A stretch of 64,000 nt of DNA from assembly GCF_041434935.1 (NCBI RefSeq), contig NZ_CP107964.1, positions 2,108,001 through 2,172,000 on the forward strand. The letters run 5' to 3'. The notes under the pieces were generated by a model. The model was not told the DNA's origin. It worked only from the letters and a program-made list of their open reading frames with translations, and searched no databases. This DNA comes from Kitasatospora sp. NBC_00374 (GTDB lineage: Bacteria; Actinomycetota; Actinomycetes; Streptomycetales; Streptomycetaceae). Positions 22,061 through 31,249 of the stretch are shown here, piece after piece; position 1 is the first letter of the stretch; each line of letters opens with the position of its first letter. Made by a program: the position numbers and the translations under genes.

Positions 22061-23748
22061 CGGAGCGCCACCCGCGCCGCGCGGTCCGGCCCGGGCGCCC
22101 CCTGCGCCGCCTCCGTGCCCGGGCCGACCCGCACCGTGGGCCGCCGCAGCGGCAGCCGTACGGTGAGCACGGCGCCGCGCTCGCGGCCGAGTTCGACGGT
22201 GCCGCCGTTGCGCCGGGCGGTCTGGGCGACCAGCGCGAGGCCCAGCCCACGGCCGTGCTGCTTGGTGGTCCAGCCGCGCCGGAACACCTCCTCGGCCGCC
22301 TGCGGGTCGATGCCCGCGCCGGTGTCGGCGACCCGGAGCAGCAGTTCGGCACCGTCCGCCCGCGCGGTGACGGTGACGGTGACCTCGGGCGGCCCGGGGT
22401 GGTGCGCGGCGTTCTCGATGGCGGCGTCCACGGCGTTGTCGACCAGGTTGCCGAGCAGGGTGACCAGGTCGCGCGGGGCCAGCTCGGCCGGGAGTACCCC
22501 GTCGTCGATCCGGCTGTCCTGGGTGAGGACCAGCTCCACGCCGCGTTCGGCGGCCTGGGCGGCCTTTCCGAGCAGCAGGGCGGCCAGCACCGGTTCGCTG
22601 ACGGCCGCGACCACCCGGTCGGTGAGCTGCTGGGCGAGGGCGAGTTCGGCGGTGGCGAACTCCACCGCCTCGCGGTGGCGGCCGAGTTCGATCAGCGAGA
22701 CCACGGCGTGCAGCCGGTTGGCGGCCTCGTGCGCCTGCGCGCCGAGCGCCTCGGCGAAGCCGCGTACCGAGTCCAACTCTCCGGTGAGACCCTGGAGTTC
22801 GGTGTGGTCGCGAAGGGTCACCACGGTGCCGAGGCCCGGCCCGATGGCGGAGGTGTTGAGCAGCACGACCCGTTCGGCGGTCAGGTGCACCTCGTCGCGC
22901 ACCGGGGAGGGCGACAGCAGCGCCCCGACGAGGGAGTCCGGCAGGCCCAGCCCGTCCACCGCAACATCAGTCAACTCGCCGCACAGACCCAGCAGTTCAC
23001 GGGCCGCGTCGTTGCAGAGCAGCACCCGGTGCCGGCCGTCCAGCAGGACCAGGCCCTCGCGCACCGAGTGCAGGGTGGCCTGGTGGTAGTCGTAGAGGTG
23101 GCTGAGCTCGGCGGCGCCCATGCCGTGGGTGTGCCGGCGCAGCCGGGCGCCGACGAGGTAGGTGCCCAGGCCGCCGAGCGCCAGCGCCGCGACGGCGACT
23201 CCCGCCAGCGCGATGATCGGCCCGCGGAGTTGGTCGCTGATCGCCTCGACCGTGATGCCCGCACTGACCAGCGCCACCACCCGCCGGTGCTCGTCGAAGA
23301 CCGGCGCGACCACCCGGACGGACGGGCCGAGCGTGCCGGTGTACGTCTCCGGGAAGATCTCCCCGGCCAGGGCGCGGTCGATGTGACCGAGGAACGGCCG
23401 GCCGATCTGCGCGGCATCGCGGTGGGTCCAGCGGATGCCGTCGGTGTCCATCACGGTGACGAAGTCCACCCCGGTGTCCTGGCGGACCTGCTCGGCGTAC
23501 GGCTGGAGGACGGCCGAGGGGTCCGGGGCGGCGGCGGCCTCGCGGACGGTCGGGGAGTCGGCGACCGCGACGGCCGCGGCGCGGACCTGTCGCAGCGCGG
23601 CGCCCTCGGCCCGGTCGGCCGTGAACAGGTACGCGAGCACGGCCCCGCCCGCGACCACGGCGGCCACGATGACGATCTGCACCGCGAACAGCCGGCCCGC
23701 CAGGCTGTGCAGCCAGCGGCGCGGCGGAGGGTTCGGGTGCGGGGTCAT
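22057..23748 (-). CDS. sensor histidine kinase of the CitA/DcuS family
   Basis: 563 residues from ATG 23748 (MTPHPNPPPRRW). Two membrane helices (VQIVIVAAVVAGGAVLAYLF and IIALAGVAVAALALGGLG) flank an extracytoplasmic sensor domain of about 140 residues (TGVDFVTVMDTDGIRWTHRD), typical of carboxylate sensors. A PAS domain follows. The catalytic region has the H-box AQAHEAANRLHAVVSLIELG and N-box LGNLVDNAVDAAIENA with GLGLALV. It overlaps the response regulator and is divergent from the transporter gene. Confidence 0.9.
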   Translation of the reverse strand: MTPHPNPPPRRWLHSLAGRLFAVQIVIVAAVVAGGAVLAYLFTADRAEGAALRQVRAAAVAVADSPTVREAAAAPDPSAVLQPYAEQVRQDTGVDFVTVMDTDGIRWTHRDAAQIGRPFLGHIDRALAGEIFPETYTGTLGPSVRVVAPVFDEHRRVVALVSAGITVEAISDQLRGPIIALAGVAVAALALGGLGTYLVGARLRRHTHGMGAAELSHLYDYHQATLHSVREGLVLLDGRHRVLLCNDAARELLGLCGELTDVAVDGLGLPDSLVGALLSPSPVRDEVHLTAERVVLLNTSAIGPGLGTVVTLRDHTELQGLTGELDSVRGFAEALGAQAHEAANRLHAVVSLIELGRHREAVEFATAELALAQQLTDRVVAAVSEPVLAALLLGKAAQAAERGVELVLTQDSRIDDGVLPAELAPRDLVTLLGNLVDNAVDAAIENAAHHPGPPEVTVTVTARADGAELLLRVADTGAGIDPQAAEEVFRRGWTTKQHGRGLGLALVAQTARRNGGTVELGRERGAVLTVRLPLRRPTVRVGPGTEAAQGAPGPDRAARVALR

Positions 23749-23817
23749 GCCGGACAGTCTGCCCTGCTCGGCGGCGCGGGCAAGGGGTCCGGCCGCGTGA
23801 ACTCTATGAACGCAAAC

Positions 23818-23831
23818 GTGACGGTCGTCAC
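23818..23831. promoter_or_regulatory. inverted repeat in the kinase/dctA divergent region
   Basis: GTGAC-GGTC-GTCAC is a perfect 5-bp inverted repeat between the kinase start (23748) and the dctA start (23901). It is a candidate site for the response regulator. Confidence 0.35.
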
Positions 23832-23900
23832 CTCGGCGCCCATAGTTCGGATCGGCCCACCACCCGGGCCGCAGGGACATCGGGGCAAAGGAGCCGCAGG

Positions 23901-25313
23901 ATGACGACGACCACGGGAGCAGTCCGGACCAGACGATCCGATCGCACCCACTACCTCTACCTGGCGGTGATCGCGGCCGTCCTCGGCGGCATCACGGTCG
24001 GGCTCCTCGCACCGGGCTTCGCGGTGGAGCTGAAGCCGGTCGGCACGGGCTTCGTCAACCTGATCAAGATGATGATCAGCCCGGTGATCTTCTGCACCAT
24101 CGTGCTCGGCGTCGGCTCGGTCACCAAGGCCGCCAAGGTCGGCCGGGTGGGCGGGCTCGCGCTCGGCTACTTCCTGCTGATGTCGACCGCGGCGCTCGGC
24201 ATCGGCCTGGTCGTCGGCAACCTGCTCGACCCGGGCTCCGGCCTGCACCTCACCGCCGCCCTCGCCAAGTCCGGTCACGCACAGGCGGCGACCGGCGGCG
24301 CCACCAGCACCGCGGACTTCCTCCTCGGCGTCATCCCGACCACCATGTTCTCGGCCCTTACCGAGGGCAAGGTGCTGCAGACCCTGCTGGTCGCCCTGCT
24401 CGCCGGCTTCGCGCTCCAGGCGATGGGCCCGGTCGGGGCTCCCGTCCTGCGCGGGGTCGAGCACCTGCAGCGGCTGGTGTTCCGCATCATGTCGATGATC
24501 ATGTGGCTGGCGCCGGTCGGCGCGTTCGGCGCGATGGCCGCGGTGGTGGGGGCGACCGGCACGGCCGCGCTCAAGAGCCTCGCCATGATCATGATCGGGT
24601 TCTACACCACCTGCGCGATCTTCGTGGTCGTGGTGCTCGGCCTGCTGCTGCGCCTGGTCGCCGGGGTCAACATCTTCGCCCTGCTGCGCTACCTGGGCCG
24701 CGAGTTCCTGCTGATCCTCTCCACCTCGTCCTCCGAGAGCGCCCTGCCGCGACTGATCGCCAAGATGGAGCACATCGGCGTCAGCCGCCCGGTGGTCGGC
24801 ATCACCGTCCCGACCGGCTACAGCTTCAACCTCGACGGCACCGCGATCTACCTCACCATGGCGTCGATCTTCATCTCGGAGGCCCTGGACAAGCCGATGT
24901 CGCTCGGACAGCAGTTCTCCCTGCTGATCTTCATGGTGATCGCCAGCAAGGGTGCGGCCGGCGTCACCGGCGCGGGCCTGGCCACCCTGGCCGGCGGCCT
25001 CCAGTCGCACCGGCCGGAGCTGGTCGACGGCGTCGGGCTGATCGTCGGTATCGACCGCTTCATGTCGGAGGCCCGCGCGCTCACCAACTTCGCGGGCAAC
25101 GCGGTGGCCACCGTGCTGATCGGGCACTGGACGCGGGAGCTCGACCACGAGCGGCTGCGCGAGGTCCTGGCCGGCCGCATCCCGTTCGACGAGGCCACCC
25201 TGATCGACACCGGCCACACCGGCCACACCGGCCACATCGACGCCGGCCACGACCACGGCCAGGACGCCCCCGACCGGTCCGGCACGCCCGCCCCGGAGAA
25301 GGCCTCCGCCTGA
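23901..25313 (+). CDS. dctA: C4-dicarboxylate:cation symporter DctA
   Basis: 470 residues from ATG 23901, preceded by AAGGAG. It is a DAACS-family carrier with the conserved [33 protein letters not shown] (serine-rich re-entrant loop), [20 protein letters not shown] and the C-terminal [16 protein letters not shown]. It imports succinate, fumarate or malate with protons or sodium. The C-terminus has a small His-rich repeat ([17 protein letters not shown]) that could bind metal. The divergent CitA/CitB-type system is its probable regulator. Confidence 0.93.
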   Translation: MTTTTGAVRTRRSDRTHYLYLAVIAAVLGGITVGLLAPGFAVELKPVGTGFVNLIKMMISPVIFCTIVLGVGSVTKAAKVGRVGGLALGYFLLMSTAALGIGLVVGNLLDPGSGLHLTAALAKSGHAQAATGGATSTADFLLGVIPTTMFSALTEGKVLQTLLVALLAGFALQAMGPVGAPVLRGVEHLQRLVFRIMSMIMWLAPVGAFGAMAAVVGATGTAALKSLAMIMIGFYTTCAIFVVVVLGLLLRLVAGVNIFALLRYLGREFLLILSTSSSESALPRLIAKMEHIGVSRPVVGITVPTGYSFNLDGTAIYLTMASIFISEALDKPMSLGQQFSLLIFMVIASKGAAGVTGAGLATLAGGLQSHRPELVDGVGLIVGIDRFMSEARALTNFAGNAVATVLIGHWTRELDHERLREVLAGRIPFDEATLIDTGHTGHTGHIDAGHDHGQDAPDRSGTPAPEKASA

Positions 25314-25344
25314 ACCCTCCCGGTCCGGCCCCACGGGGCCCGAC

Positions 25345-25385
25345 GCGGCCCGGAGCCCCGCCCCCCAGCGCGGACTCCGGGCCGC
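25345..25385 (+). terminator. terminator after dctA
   Basis: GCGGCCCGGAG (25345-25355) pairs perfectly with CTCCGGGCCGC (25375-25385). Confidence 0.7.
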
Positions 25386-25570
25386 AGGCGTACCCAACTC
25401 CCTTGAGACGGACGCCACCTGTGCCGGATGTCACAGCGGCGGCGGCCGGGCGGGCCACCACCCCCGCCCACCAGCGAATTTGGGCAGGTATGCGACCCAG
25501 TTGATCTCGCCGCGGCCGCGAACCGGGCTTGCGCTGCCACCGTCGCGTCCCGCAGAGTCCACGACTGAAC

Positions 25571-25636
25571 GGACCACCTCCTTCCCAACGGAACGTGGTC
25601 CGGGCCTGTCCGAGGGGGGAAACGAAAGGCTCCCCC
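25571..25636 (+). promoter_or_regulatory. two consecutive hairpins in the GH16 gene leader
   Basis: GGACCAC (25571-25577) pairs with GTGGTCC (25595-25601), and GGGGGA (25615-25620) pairs with TCCCCC (25631-25636), only 5 nt before ATG 25642. The AAAGG in the second loop is the only ribosome-site-like sequence. A riboregulatory leader is possible. The rest of the 328-bp gap holds the dctA terminator. Confidence 0.35.
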
Positions 25637-25641
25637 ACAGC

Positions 25642-27084
25642 ATGCCCAGACACTCCAAGCACCGCCGCCCCACGCCGGTGACCCGCCGACGGCTGGTCGC
25701 CCTCGGCCTCGCAGTCGCCGCGGTCGGCGCCGGCAGCGCCGCGTGGGCTGCCCCGGCCCGCAACGCGGAGCCGGTGGTCGTCGACTCGCTCACCATCACG
25801 CCGGCCGCACCGGGCAGCACCGCCCAGGTCACCGCCACCGCCAAGCTGCACTCCGCGAAGAGCATCCCGGTCCAGTCGCTGACCATCGCCGTCCGGGACG
25901 CCAAGGGCGCCAACTACGACTTCCGCGGCGCCATCGCGACCACCCTCACGGGCACGCAGCAGACCTTCCAGCCCGAGGCGCGCACCTTCCCGGCCGGGAC
26001 CTACCAGTACTTCGTGGCGTACAAGGCCAACAACGCGTGGCACAACCTCACGCCCACCGCCACCTTCACGTCCACCGGCGCGGCGGTCACCCCGACGCCC
26101 ACGCCCACCCCGACGCCGACCGCGACGCCCACCACCGCGCCGAAGCCGACCGCGGCCCCCAGCCCGTCGCCGACGAGCGCGCCGACCACCAGCGCGCCGA
26201 CGACCAGCACGCCGACCGCGACCCCGACGGTGAAGCCGACGCCGACGCCGACCCCCACCCCGTCGCCCAGCGTGACCTCGAGCCCGTTCGCGACCCCGAC
26301 CCCCACGCCGACGGTGAAGCCGACGCCGACCCCCACCCCGTCGCCGACCGCCTCCCCGACCCTCTCCCCGACCCCGACCGCCTCCCCCAGCACCTCGGGC
26401 GGGCCGGCCGGCATCCCGGGCAGCTGGCGCTCGGTGTTCGCGGACGAGTTCAACGGCTCGGCCGTGGACTCCAACAAGTGGACCTCCAACTGGCTCGGCT
26501 GCCCGACCTGCACCACGCCCCCGGTGAACAGCTCCGAGGCGGCCGCGTACGCGCCGTCCCAGGCCACCGTGAGCGGCGGCAACCTGCACCTGGCGGCCGT
26601 CGCCCAGCCCACCACCGTGAACGGGAAGACCTACCCGTACCGCTCGGGCATGGTGCAGAGCAACGGCAAGGCGGAGTTCACCTACGGCGCCTTCGAGTCC
26701 CGGATCTACCTGCCGGCCTCCGGCACGCAGATCGCCAACTGGCCGGCGTTCTGGACGGACGGTCAGAACTGGCCCACCGACGGTGAGATGGACGTCATGG
26801 AGGGCCTCGGCGGCAAGGCCTGCTACCACTTCCACTCGCCCTCCGGCGGCCCGGGCTCCTGCGCCCCCGGCTCCTTCACCGGCTGGCACACCTACGGCGC
26901 CGAGTGGGCCCCGGGCTCCGTCACGTACTACTACGACGGTGTGAAGGTCGGCCAGATCACCACCGGCATCACCTCCACCCCGCAGTACCTGATCCTGAAC
27001 AACGCGGTCGAGAGCAGCAGCGCGAGCAACACCCTCGCCCCCGCCGACATGCAGGTCGACTACGTGCGGGTCTGGCAGCACTGA
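25642..27084 (+). CDS. secreted GH16 family glycoside hydrolase
   Basis: 480 residues from ATG 25642. A signal peptide ([20 protein letters not shown], cut after AWA) is followed by an Ig-like or carbohydrate-binding domain to about residue 155. A long Thr/Pro/Ser linker (TPTPTPTPT repeats) follows to about 250, then a GH16 catalytic domain. The active-site signature [10 protein letters not shown] contains the nucleophile and acid/base glutamates (ExDxxE). The end, [11 protein letters not shown], is typical. Such enzymes cut beta-1,3 or mixed-linkage glucans or agar-like polymers outside the cell. Confidence 0.92.
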   Translation: MPRHSKHRRPTPVTRRRLVALGLAVAAVGAGSAAWAAPARNAEPVVVDSLTITPAAPGSTAQVTATAKLHSAKSIPVQSLTIAVRDAKGANYDFRGAIATTLTGTQQTFQPEARTFPAGTYQYFVAYKANNAWHNLTPTATFTSTGAAVTPTPTPTPTPTATPTTAPKPTAAPSPSPTSAPTTSAPTTSTPTATPTVKPTPTPTPTPSPSVTSSPFATPTPTPTVKPTPTPTPSPTASPTLSPTPTASPSTSGGPAGIPGSWRSVFADEFNGSAVDSNKWTSNWLGCPTCTTPPVNSSEAAAYAPSQATVSGGNLHLAAVAQPTTVNGKTYPYRSGMVQSNGKAEFTYGAFESRIYLPASGTQIANWPAFWTDGQNWPTDGEMDVMEGLGGKACYHFHSPSGGPGSCAPGSFTGWHTYGAEWAPGSVTYYYDGVKVGQITTGITSTPQYLILNNAVESSSASNTLAPADMQVDYVRVWQH

Positions 27085-27110
27085 CCCTGGCAGCAACCCG
27101 CCGTCCCACC

Positions 27111-27157
27111 GGGCCGGTCCACAGCTCCGTCACCTCGACGGGGCGGCGGACCGGCCC
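27111..27157 (+). terminator. terminator after the GH16 gene
   Basis: GGGCCGGTCC (27111-27120) pairs perfectly with GGACCGGCCC (27148-27157) with a long loop. Confidence 0.5.
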
Positions 27158-27291
27158 TCGGCGTTCCGCACGGGCAGGGGCCGGACGGGCGGGGGTCGGA
27201 CGGGCGGGGAGGGGCGGGGAGGGGAGGGAGAGCCGCGAACGGCGAACGGCGAGCGGCGGCGGCGATGGCAGAAAAGGTGGGAAGGACGACC

Positions 27292-27321
27292 TTGCTGCCG
27301 TCTCGTCCACGCTGCCAGGCT
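27292..27321 (+). promoter_or_regulatory. possible leaderless promoter of the glxA-like gene
   Basis: TTGCTG (27292-27297), 18 bp, CAGGCT (27316-27321). The -10 ends 6 bp before ATG 27328 and no ribosome site is present. Confidence 0.35.
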
Positions 27322-27327
27322 TGCGCC

Positions 27328-28314
27328 ATGCCCAACCGGAACGTCCTCATCGTCCTCTTCGACGAGGTCCAGAGCCTCGACGTCAGCGGCCCGCTCGAAG
27401 TGCTCAGCGCCGCGGAGACCAGGGGCGGGATCCCCGCCGCCTACCGGATCCGCACCGCAAGCCCGGGCGGCCGGCCCGTCCGCACCTCCAGCGGGCTCAC
27501 CCTGGTACCCGACGAGGACCTGGACCTGGCCGTGCCCCCGCACACCCTGCTGGTGCCGGGCGGACGCGGCACCCGGGGCCCGGCCGCGCCGGAGCTGGTC
27601 GGGCGGATCGCCGAACTGGCGTCCGGCGCCGAGCGCGTGGTGTCGGTCTGCACCGGGGCCTTCCTGCTGGCCGAGGCGGGACTGCTCGACGGGCGCCGCG
27701 CCACCACGCACTGGGCCTACTGCGACACGTTCGCACGCCGCTTTCCCGACGTCCGGCTCGATCCGGAACCGATCTTCGTCCGGGACGGCCGGATCTCCAC
27801 CTCGGCCGGCGTCACCGCGGGGATCGACCTCGCGCTCGCCCTGGTCGAGGAGGACTTCGGCCGCGGTACGGCACTCGCCATCGCCCGTCACCTGGTGATG
27901 TACCTGCGAAGGCCGGGCGGGCAGGCCCAGTTCAGCATGCAGCTGGCCGGGCAGATCGCCGAACGGGACGCCCTGCGCGAGGTCCAGCGGTGGGTGACCG
28001 AGAACCCGGGCGACGACCTCTCGGTCGCGGCGCTGGCCGAACGCGCCTCGCTGTCACCCCGGCAGTTCGCCCGCACCTTCACGGCGGAGGTCGGGGTGAC
28101 ACCGGGACGGTACGTGGACGGCGTGCGACTGGAGACGGCCCGGCGGCTGCTGGAGGAGACCGGGTACGGCGTCGAGGAGATCGGGCGGGCCGCCGGCTAC
28201 GGCTCCACCGAAGCGATGCGGCGCGCCTTCGTCCGCGGGCTGGGCATCCCGCCGTCCGAGTACCGCCGGCGCTTCCGACCTCCGACGGCTGCGGCGCTGA
28301 CCATGGCCGGCTGA
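27328..28314 (+). CDS. GlxA-type AraC-family transcriptional regulator with DJ-1/PfpI domain
   Basis: 328 residues from ATG 27328. Residues 1-180 form a DJ-1/PfpI-like domain (NVLIVLFDEVQSLDVSGPLE, VVSVCTGAFLLAEAGLLDGR). The C-terminal 100 residues are an AraC DNA-binding domain with two helix-turn-helix units (LAERASLSPRQFARTFTAEVG and EIGRAAGYGSTEAMRRAFVRG). The next gene codes for a stand-alone protein homologous to its N-terminal domain, a pairing that usually means the regulator controls it. Confidence 0.92.
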   Translation: MPNRNVLIVLFDEVQSLDVSGPLEVLSAAETRGGIPAAYRIRTASPGGRPVRTSSGLTLVPDEDLDLAVPPHTLLVPGGRGTRGPAAPELVGRIAELASGAERVVSVCTGAFLLAEAGLLDGRRATTHWAYCDTFARRFPDVRLDPEPIFVRDGRISTSAGVTAGIDLALALVEEDFGRGTALAIARHLVMYLRRPGGQAQFSMQLAGQIAERDALREVQRWVTENPGDDLSVAALAERASLSPRQFARTFTAEVGVTPGRYVDGVRLETARRLLEETGYGVEEIGRAAGYGSTEAMRRAFVRGLGIPPSEYRRRFRPPTAAALTMAG

Positions 28315-28338
28315 GGCGCCGGAGGCGGCCACCGGGGC

Positions 28339-28518
28339 GTGAATGTTAACGGCGGCGTGAATATTCGCAGGTCAGCAGCCATAGACCAGCGGTGGACCGT
28401 TCACCAGGCGCCGACTATTCACGCAAGGCGAACCATTCCCCCATCGCTGATCATTCACGCTTCAGTGAACAATCACGGCAACGTCACCATCTACTACTTC
28501 ATGAACGGTTGCGCTCAT
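28339..28518. repeat. 18-bp-period palindromic repeat array B (10 units)
   Basis: The whole gap between the GlxA-like gene and the DJ-1 gene is made of ten 18-bp units in register from 28339. They have the same consensus as array A: examples are gtgaatgttaacggcggc (28339), ctgatcattcacgcttca (28447) and gtgaacaatcacggcaac (28465). The last unit runs into the ATG of the DJ-1 gene (28517). There are no classical -35/-10 boxes in it. Units are more degenerate than in array A, but the GTGAAYRTTCAC core and spacing agree. Confidence 0.65.
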
Positions 28519-29155
28519 GCAAATAGCAATCCTCCTCTACGACCGGTTCACCGCTCTCGACGCGGTCGGGCCGTACGAGATCCTCGCCGGGCTGCCCGAC
28601 GCCGAGGTGGTCTTCACGGCCGCCCGCACCGGACCGGTCCGCGCCGACACCGGCTTCCTCTCCCTGGTCGCCGACGCCTCGCTCGCCGAGGTCACCTCGC
28701 CGGACATCCTGCTCGTCCCGGGCGGCCCGGGGCAGCCCACCGTCATGAGCGACGAAGCCCTGCTCGACTGGATCCGCAGGGTGGACGCCACCACCACCTG
28801 GACCACCTCCGTCTGCAGCGGCTCCCTGATCCTCGCCGGCGCCGGACTGCTCAAGGGCCGACGGGCCACCTCGCACTGGCTCGCCCTGGACCGGCTACCG
28901 GAGCACGGCGCCGTCCCGTCCACCGACCGGACGGTCATCGACGGCAAGTACGCCACCGCCGCCGGCGTCTCGGCCGGCATCGACCTCGCCCTCCTGCTGG
29001 CCGGCCGGATCGCCGGGGACCAGGTCGCCCAGGCGATCCAGCTGATGACCGAGTACGCCCCCGAGCCCCCGTACGGCGCAGGCAGCCCGGCGACGGCACC
29101 CGCCCATCTGGTCGCGGCCATGCGCGCCCGCTCGGCCGAGTTCCTCGGCGCCTGA
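28517..29155 (+). CDS. DJ-1/PfpI family protein, isonitrile-hydratase-like
   Basis: 212 residues from ATG 28517, which lies at the end of repeat array B; no clear ribosome site is visible. The nucleophile elbow is TSVCSGSLILAGAGLLKGRRAT, with the cysteine after SV, and an upstream DILLVPGGPG loop. These match the isocyanide (isonitrile) hydratase branch of the DJ-1 superfamily, which converts isonitriles to N-formamides. The GlxA-type regulator just upstream may control it. Function is inferred from motif; chaperone or amidase roles are alternatives. Confidence 0.8.
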   Translation: MQIAILLYDRFTALDAVGPYEILAGLPDAEVVFTAARTGPVRADTGFLSLVADASLAEVTSPDILLVPGGPGQPTVMSDEALLDWIRRVDATTTWTTSVCSGSLILAGAGLLKGRRATSHWLALDRLPEHGAVPSTDRTVIDGKYATAAGVSAGIDLALLLAGRIAGDQVAQAIQLMTEYAPEPPYGAGSPATAPAHLVAAMRARSAEFLGA

Positions 29156-29457
29156 ACGAACCGCCGGGCCGGTCCCACTCGATCCCACGACCCCGCAACC
29201 CCGCAGCCCAGCCCCGCGACCCCGTGCCCCGCCCGGCGACCCGGCCCGGTCACCCGGAAGGCCCAGCGCCCGCCCCTCCCGACACCCCGCCCCGGCCCGG
29301 CCGGGCCCGACCAACCCCGACCCGCCCGAACAGGCCCGAACAGCCCGCGCGGACCCACCGCCCGCCGCCCCGGACCACCCCACCCCCGAGCGGCCCACCC
29401 CCACCGCCGGCCGACGCGTTCCGCACGGTCCCGTTCGGGCTGAGTGACACTGGATGC
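29156..29457. other. C-rich intergenic region, no gene seen
   Basis: This gap is strongly C-rich on the plus strand, with many CCCC runs between 29175 and 29410, so the minus strand is G-rich and could fold into quadruplexes. I see no believable ORF or RNA gene. The weak box GACACT (29446-29451) may serve the next gene, whose ATG is 7 bp downstream. Confidence 0.4.
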
Positions 29458-29871
29458 ATGGGCGAGACACAGGGCAGCAGCAGCGGGGACATCTTCACCC
29501 CGCCGGTCGTGGTGCGCCCGCCCACCCGGGGCCCCCGGCCGTACCGGCGGGTCGAGATCTACGGGCGGGCGGTCGGCAAGGCCTTCGATGCCGCCGACGT
29601 GGCGGAGTTCATCCGCCGGGCCGGCGTCGAGGAACCCAACCTGAGCGACCCCGACCTGGTCGGCTGGCGCGGTGGTGACCAGACGGTGTGGTCCGCCGAG
29701 GAGTCCGCTGCCGAGCACGGCGAGATGCCCGGCGACGGGGAGCCTGCGGAGCCCGAGGACCCCCAGGCACCCCAGGCGCCCCACGCACCCCAGGCCCCCC
29801 AGACACCCGACGCACCCGAGGCACCCCAGGCACCCCAGGCGCCCGAGGACGAGAGCGCCGCCGCGAGCTGA
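29458..29871 (+). CDS. small conserved-looking protein with Pro/Ala/Gln repeat tail
   Basis: 137 residues from ATG 29458, without a ribosome site and probably leaderless. Residues 20-75 (RPYRRVEIYGRAVGKAFDAA, then VEFIRR-like and DPDLVGWRGGDQTVW) look like a folded domain. I do not recognise the family. The C-terminal 45 residues are acidic and repetitive (PQAPQAPHAPQAPQTPDAPE), encoded by 9-bp units. No signal peptide or membrane segment. The function is unknown. Confidence 0.65.
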   Translation: MGETQGSSSGDIFTPPVVVRPPTRGPRPYRRVEIYGRAVGKAFDAADVAEFIRRAGVEEPNLSDPDLVGWRGGDQTVWSAEESAAEHGEMPGDGEPAEPEDPQAPQAPHAPQAPQTPDAPEAPQAPQAPEDESAAAS

Positions 29872-30173
29872 GCAGCGCGCCGGGCGCCGGGCGCCCCGTC
29901 GCACGCCGATCGCCCCCCAGGGGGGCCACCAGGTCCGAGCCCGCCCACAGTCGCGACTCGGCACACCCACCACCCGGCACACCCACCACCCGGCAACGCC
30001 CGCGCCCCGAGCGCACCGCCCGCCGGGGCGGCCCTCGCCGCGGTCCGCCGATCAACCATCCAGGGCAATTCGTTCCCCCCAGGCGCTGACGCTGCCTCGC
30101 CTGCGGTGGCCGGGAAGCTGAACCCGGGCGGTAGTGGAGGAAAGCGCCACCACCCCCGCCCGAGGAGCAGCGC
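29872..30173. other. intergenic region with short repeats, no gene seen
   Basis: It contains a perfect GCCCCCC-A-GGGGGGC inverted repeat (29912-29926) that may end transcription of the previous gene. It also has a 16-bp tandem duplication CGGCACACCCACCACC (29960-29991). The end carries the AGGAG ribosome site of the next gene. Confidence 0.4.
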
Positions 30174-30929
30174 ATGCGCCGGACCCGCCAGGCAGCCACG
30201 TTCACGTCCGCCGCGCTGCTCGTCGTCACGGTGGGCAGCTGCGCGACCGAATGGCGTCCGCTACCCCCGGCGGCACCGACACCCACGGTGACCGCCACAG
30301 TGACCGCCACGGCCACGGCACTGGTCGCCCCCGCGGCCGTACCGGCCCTGGCCGCCGTCGCTCCGGCCGCCACCGCCGGGCCCTCCGGTGCCGCCACCGC
30401 CCCGGCCGCCCCGGGCTCTCCGAGCCCCGGCGCCTCGGGCGCCGCCACCGCGCCCGCGTCGCCCGCAGTCTCGGCCTCGCCCACACCCGCGGCTCCCGCG
30501 GCTCCCGCGGCCGGTGCGGCCGGTGCGGTGGCCGAGCCCGGTGCGGCCGTCGCCGTCGCGAGCAGCAATCGGCTCGGCCCGGTCCTGGTCGACGCCCAGG
30601 GCCGCACGCTCTACGTCTTCGAGGGCGACAGCACCACCATGTCCACCTGCTACGACGACTGCGCCAGCGCACTGCCGCCGCTGACCACGAAGGGATTCCC
30701 GGTGGCCGGTCCCGGCGCCGACGACGGCCTGCTGGGCACCAGCCTCCGCGCGGACGGGACCTTCCAGGTGCTCTACAACGGTCGCCCGCTGTACCTGTGC
30801 GCCGAGGACACCAGCGCCGGCGAGGTGTCCGGCCAGGAGCTCAACCGGTTCGGCTCGATCTGGTACGCCGCGGACGCCTCCGGGCACTCCGTCAAGGCTC
30901 CGGCGCCCGCCGAGGACAGCACCGGCTGA
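30174..30929 (+). CDS. secreted lipoprotein with COG4315 repeats
   Basis: 251 residues from ATG 30174 behind AGGAG. The signal ends in a lipobox VTVGSC near residue 23. A long Ala/Pro/Thr-rich low-complexity stretch reaches about residue 125. The mature domain shows the COG4315-type pattern (LVDAQGRTLYVFEGD, CYDDCASALPPL, YNGRPLYLCAED), two copies of a small strand-rich unit. The role of this family is unknown; it is common in actinobacteria. A second member is at 58887-59450. Confidence 0.8.
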   Translation: MRRTRQAATFTSAALLVVTVGSCATEWRPLPPAAPTPTVTATVTATATALVAPAAVPALAAVAPAATAGPSGAATAPAAPGSPSPGASGAATAPASPAVSASPTPAAPAAPAAGAAGAVAEPGAAVAVASSNRLGPVLVDAQGRTLYVFEGDSTTMSTCYDDCASALPPLTTKGFPVAGPGADDGLLGTSLRADGTFQVLYNGRPLYLCAEDTSAGEVSGQELNRFGSIWYAADASGHSVKAPAPAEDSTG

Positions 30930-30936
30930 CGTTCTC

Positions 30937-30973
30937 GCCGCCCGGATCCCTTCGATTCACCGGATCCGCGGCA
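30937..30973 (+). terminator. hairpin after the lipoprotein gene
   Basis: GCCG-CC-CGGATCC pairs with GGATCCG-CGGC around a 12-nt loop. Confidence 0.4.
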
Positions 30974-31138
30974 GATCATGCACCACATCAACCATCGATC
31001 AAATCATGTATAAATCCTTGCGGGCAGGGCCGGATTCTCGGGCCGCAACCCCTCATGACTATGCATTGACCGGCGAACCGATACCGCGATGCGAGAATTC
31101 TCAAATGTTCCTCAAATTTCTACAGCATCCGGCCTGAC

Positions 31139-31173
31139 CTGCAGATATGTACCGACAGGCGCCATATGTGCAG
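31139..31173. promoter_or_regulatory. inverted repeat in the AT-rich region upstream of the APC transporter
   Basis: CTGCAGATATG (31139-31149) and CATATGTGCAG (31163-31173) match in 10 of 11 positions with a 13-bp spacer. It lies 50 bp above the predicted -35 box. The 371-bp gap 30930-31300 is otherwise unusually A+T-rich and has no ORF I would accept. Confidence 0.45.
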
Positions 31174-31221
31174 CACCGGTGAAGCCCACCCCGTGAATGT
31201 AACTATTCGGCTTCGCGTCTG

Positions 31222-31249
31222 TTGTGCGACCGCACCCTCGACCTAGCCT
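31222..31249 (+). promoter_or_regulatory. promoter of the APC transporter gene
   Basis: TTGTGC (31222-31227), 16 bp, TAGCCT (31244-31249), leaving a leader of about 45 nt with GAGAGG before ATG 31301. Confidence 0.4.

Noticed and set aside
25400-25641. A c-di-AMP (ydaO-type) riboswitch before the GH16 gene, as found before some Streptomyces cell-wall enzymes.
   Set aside because: The conserved ydaO core sequences could not be located; only two simple hairpins are visible.
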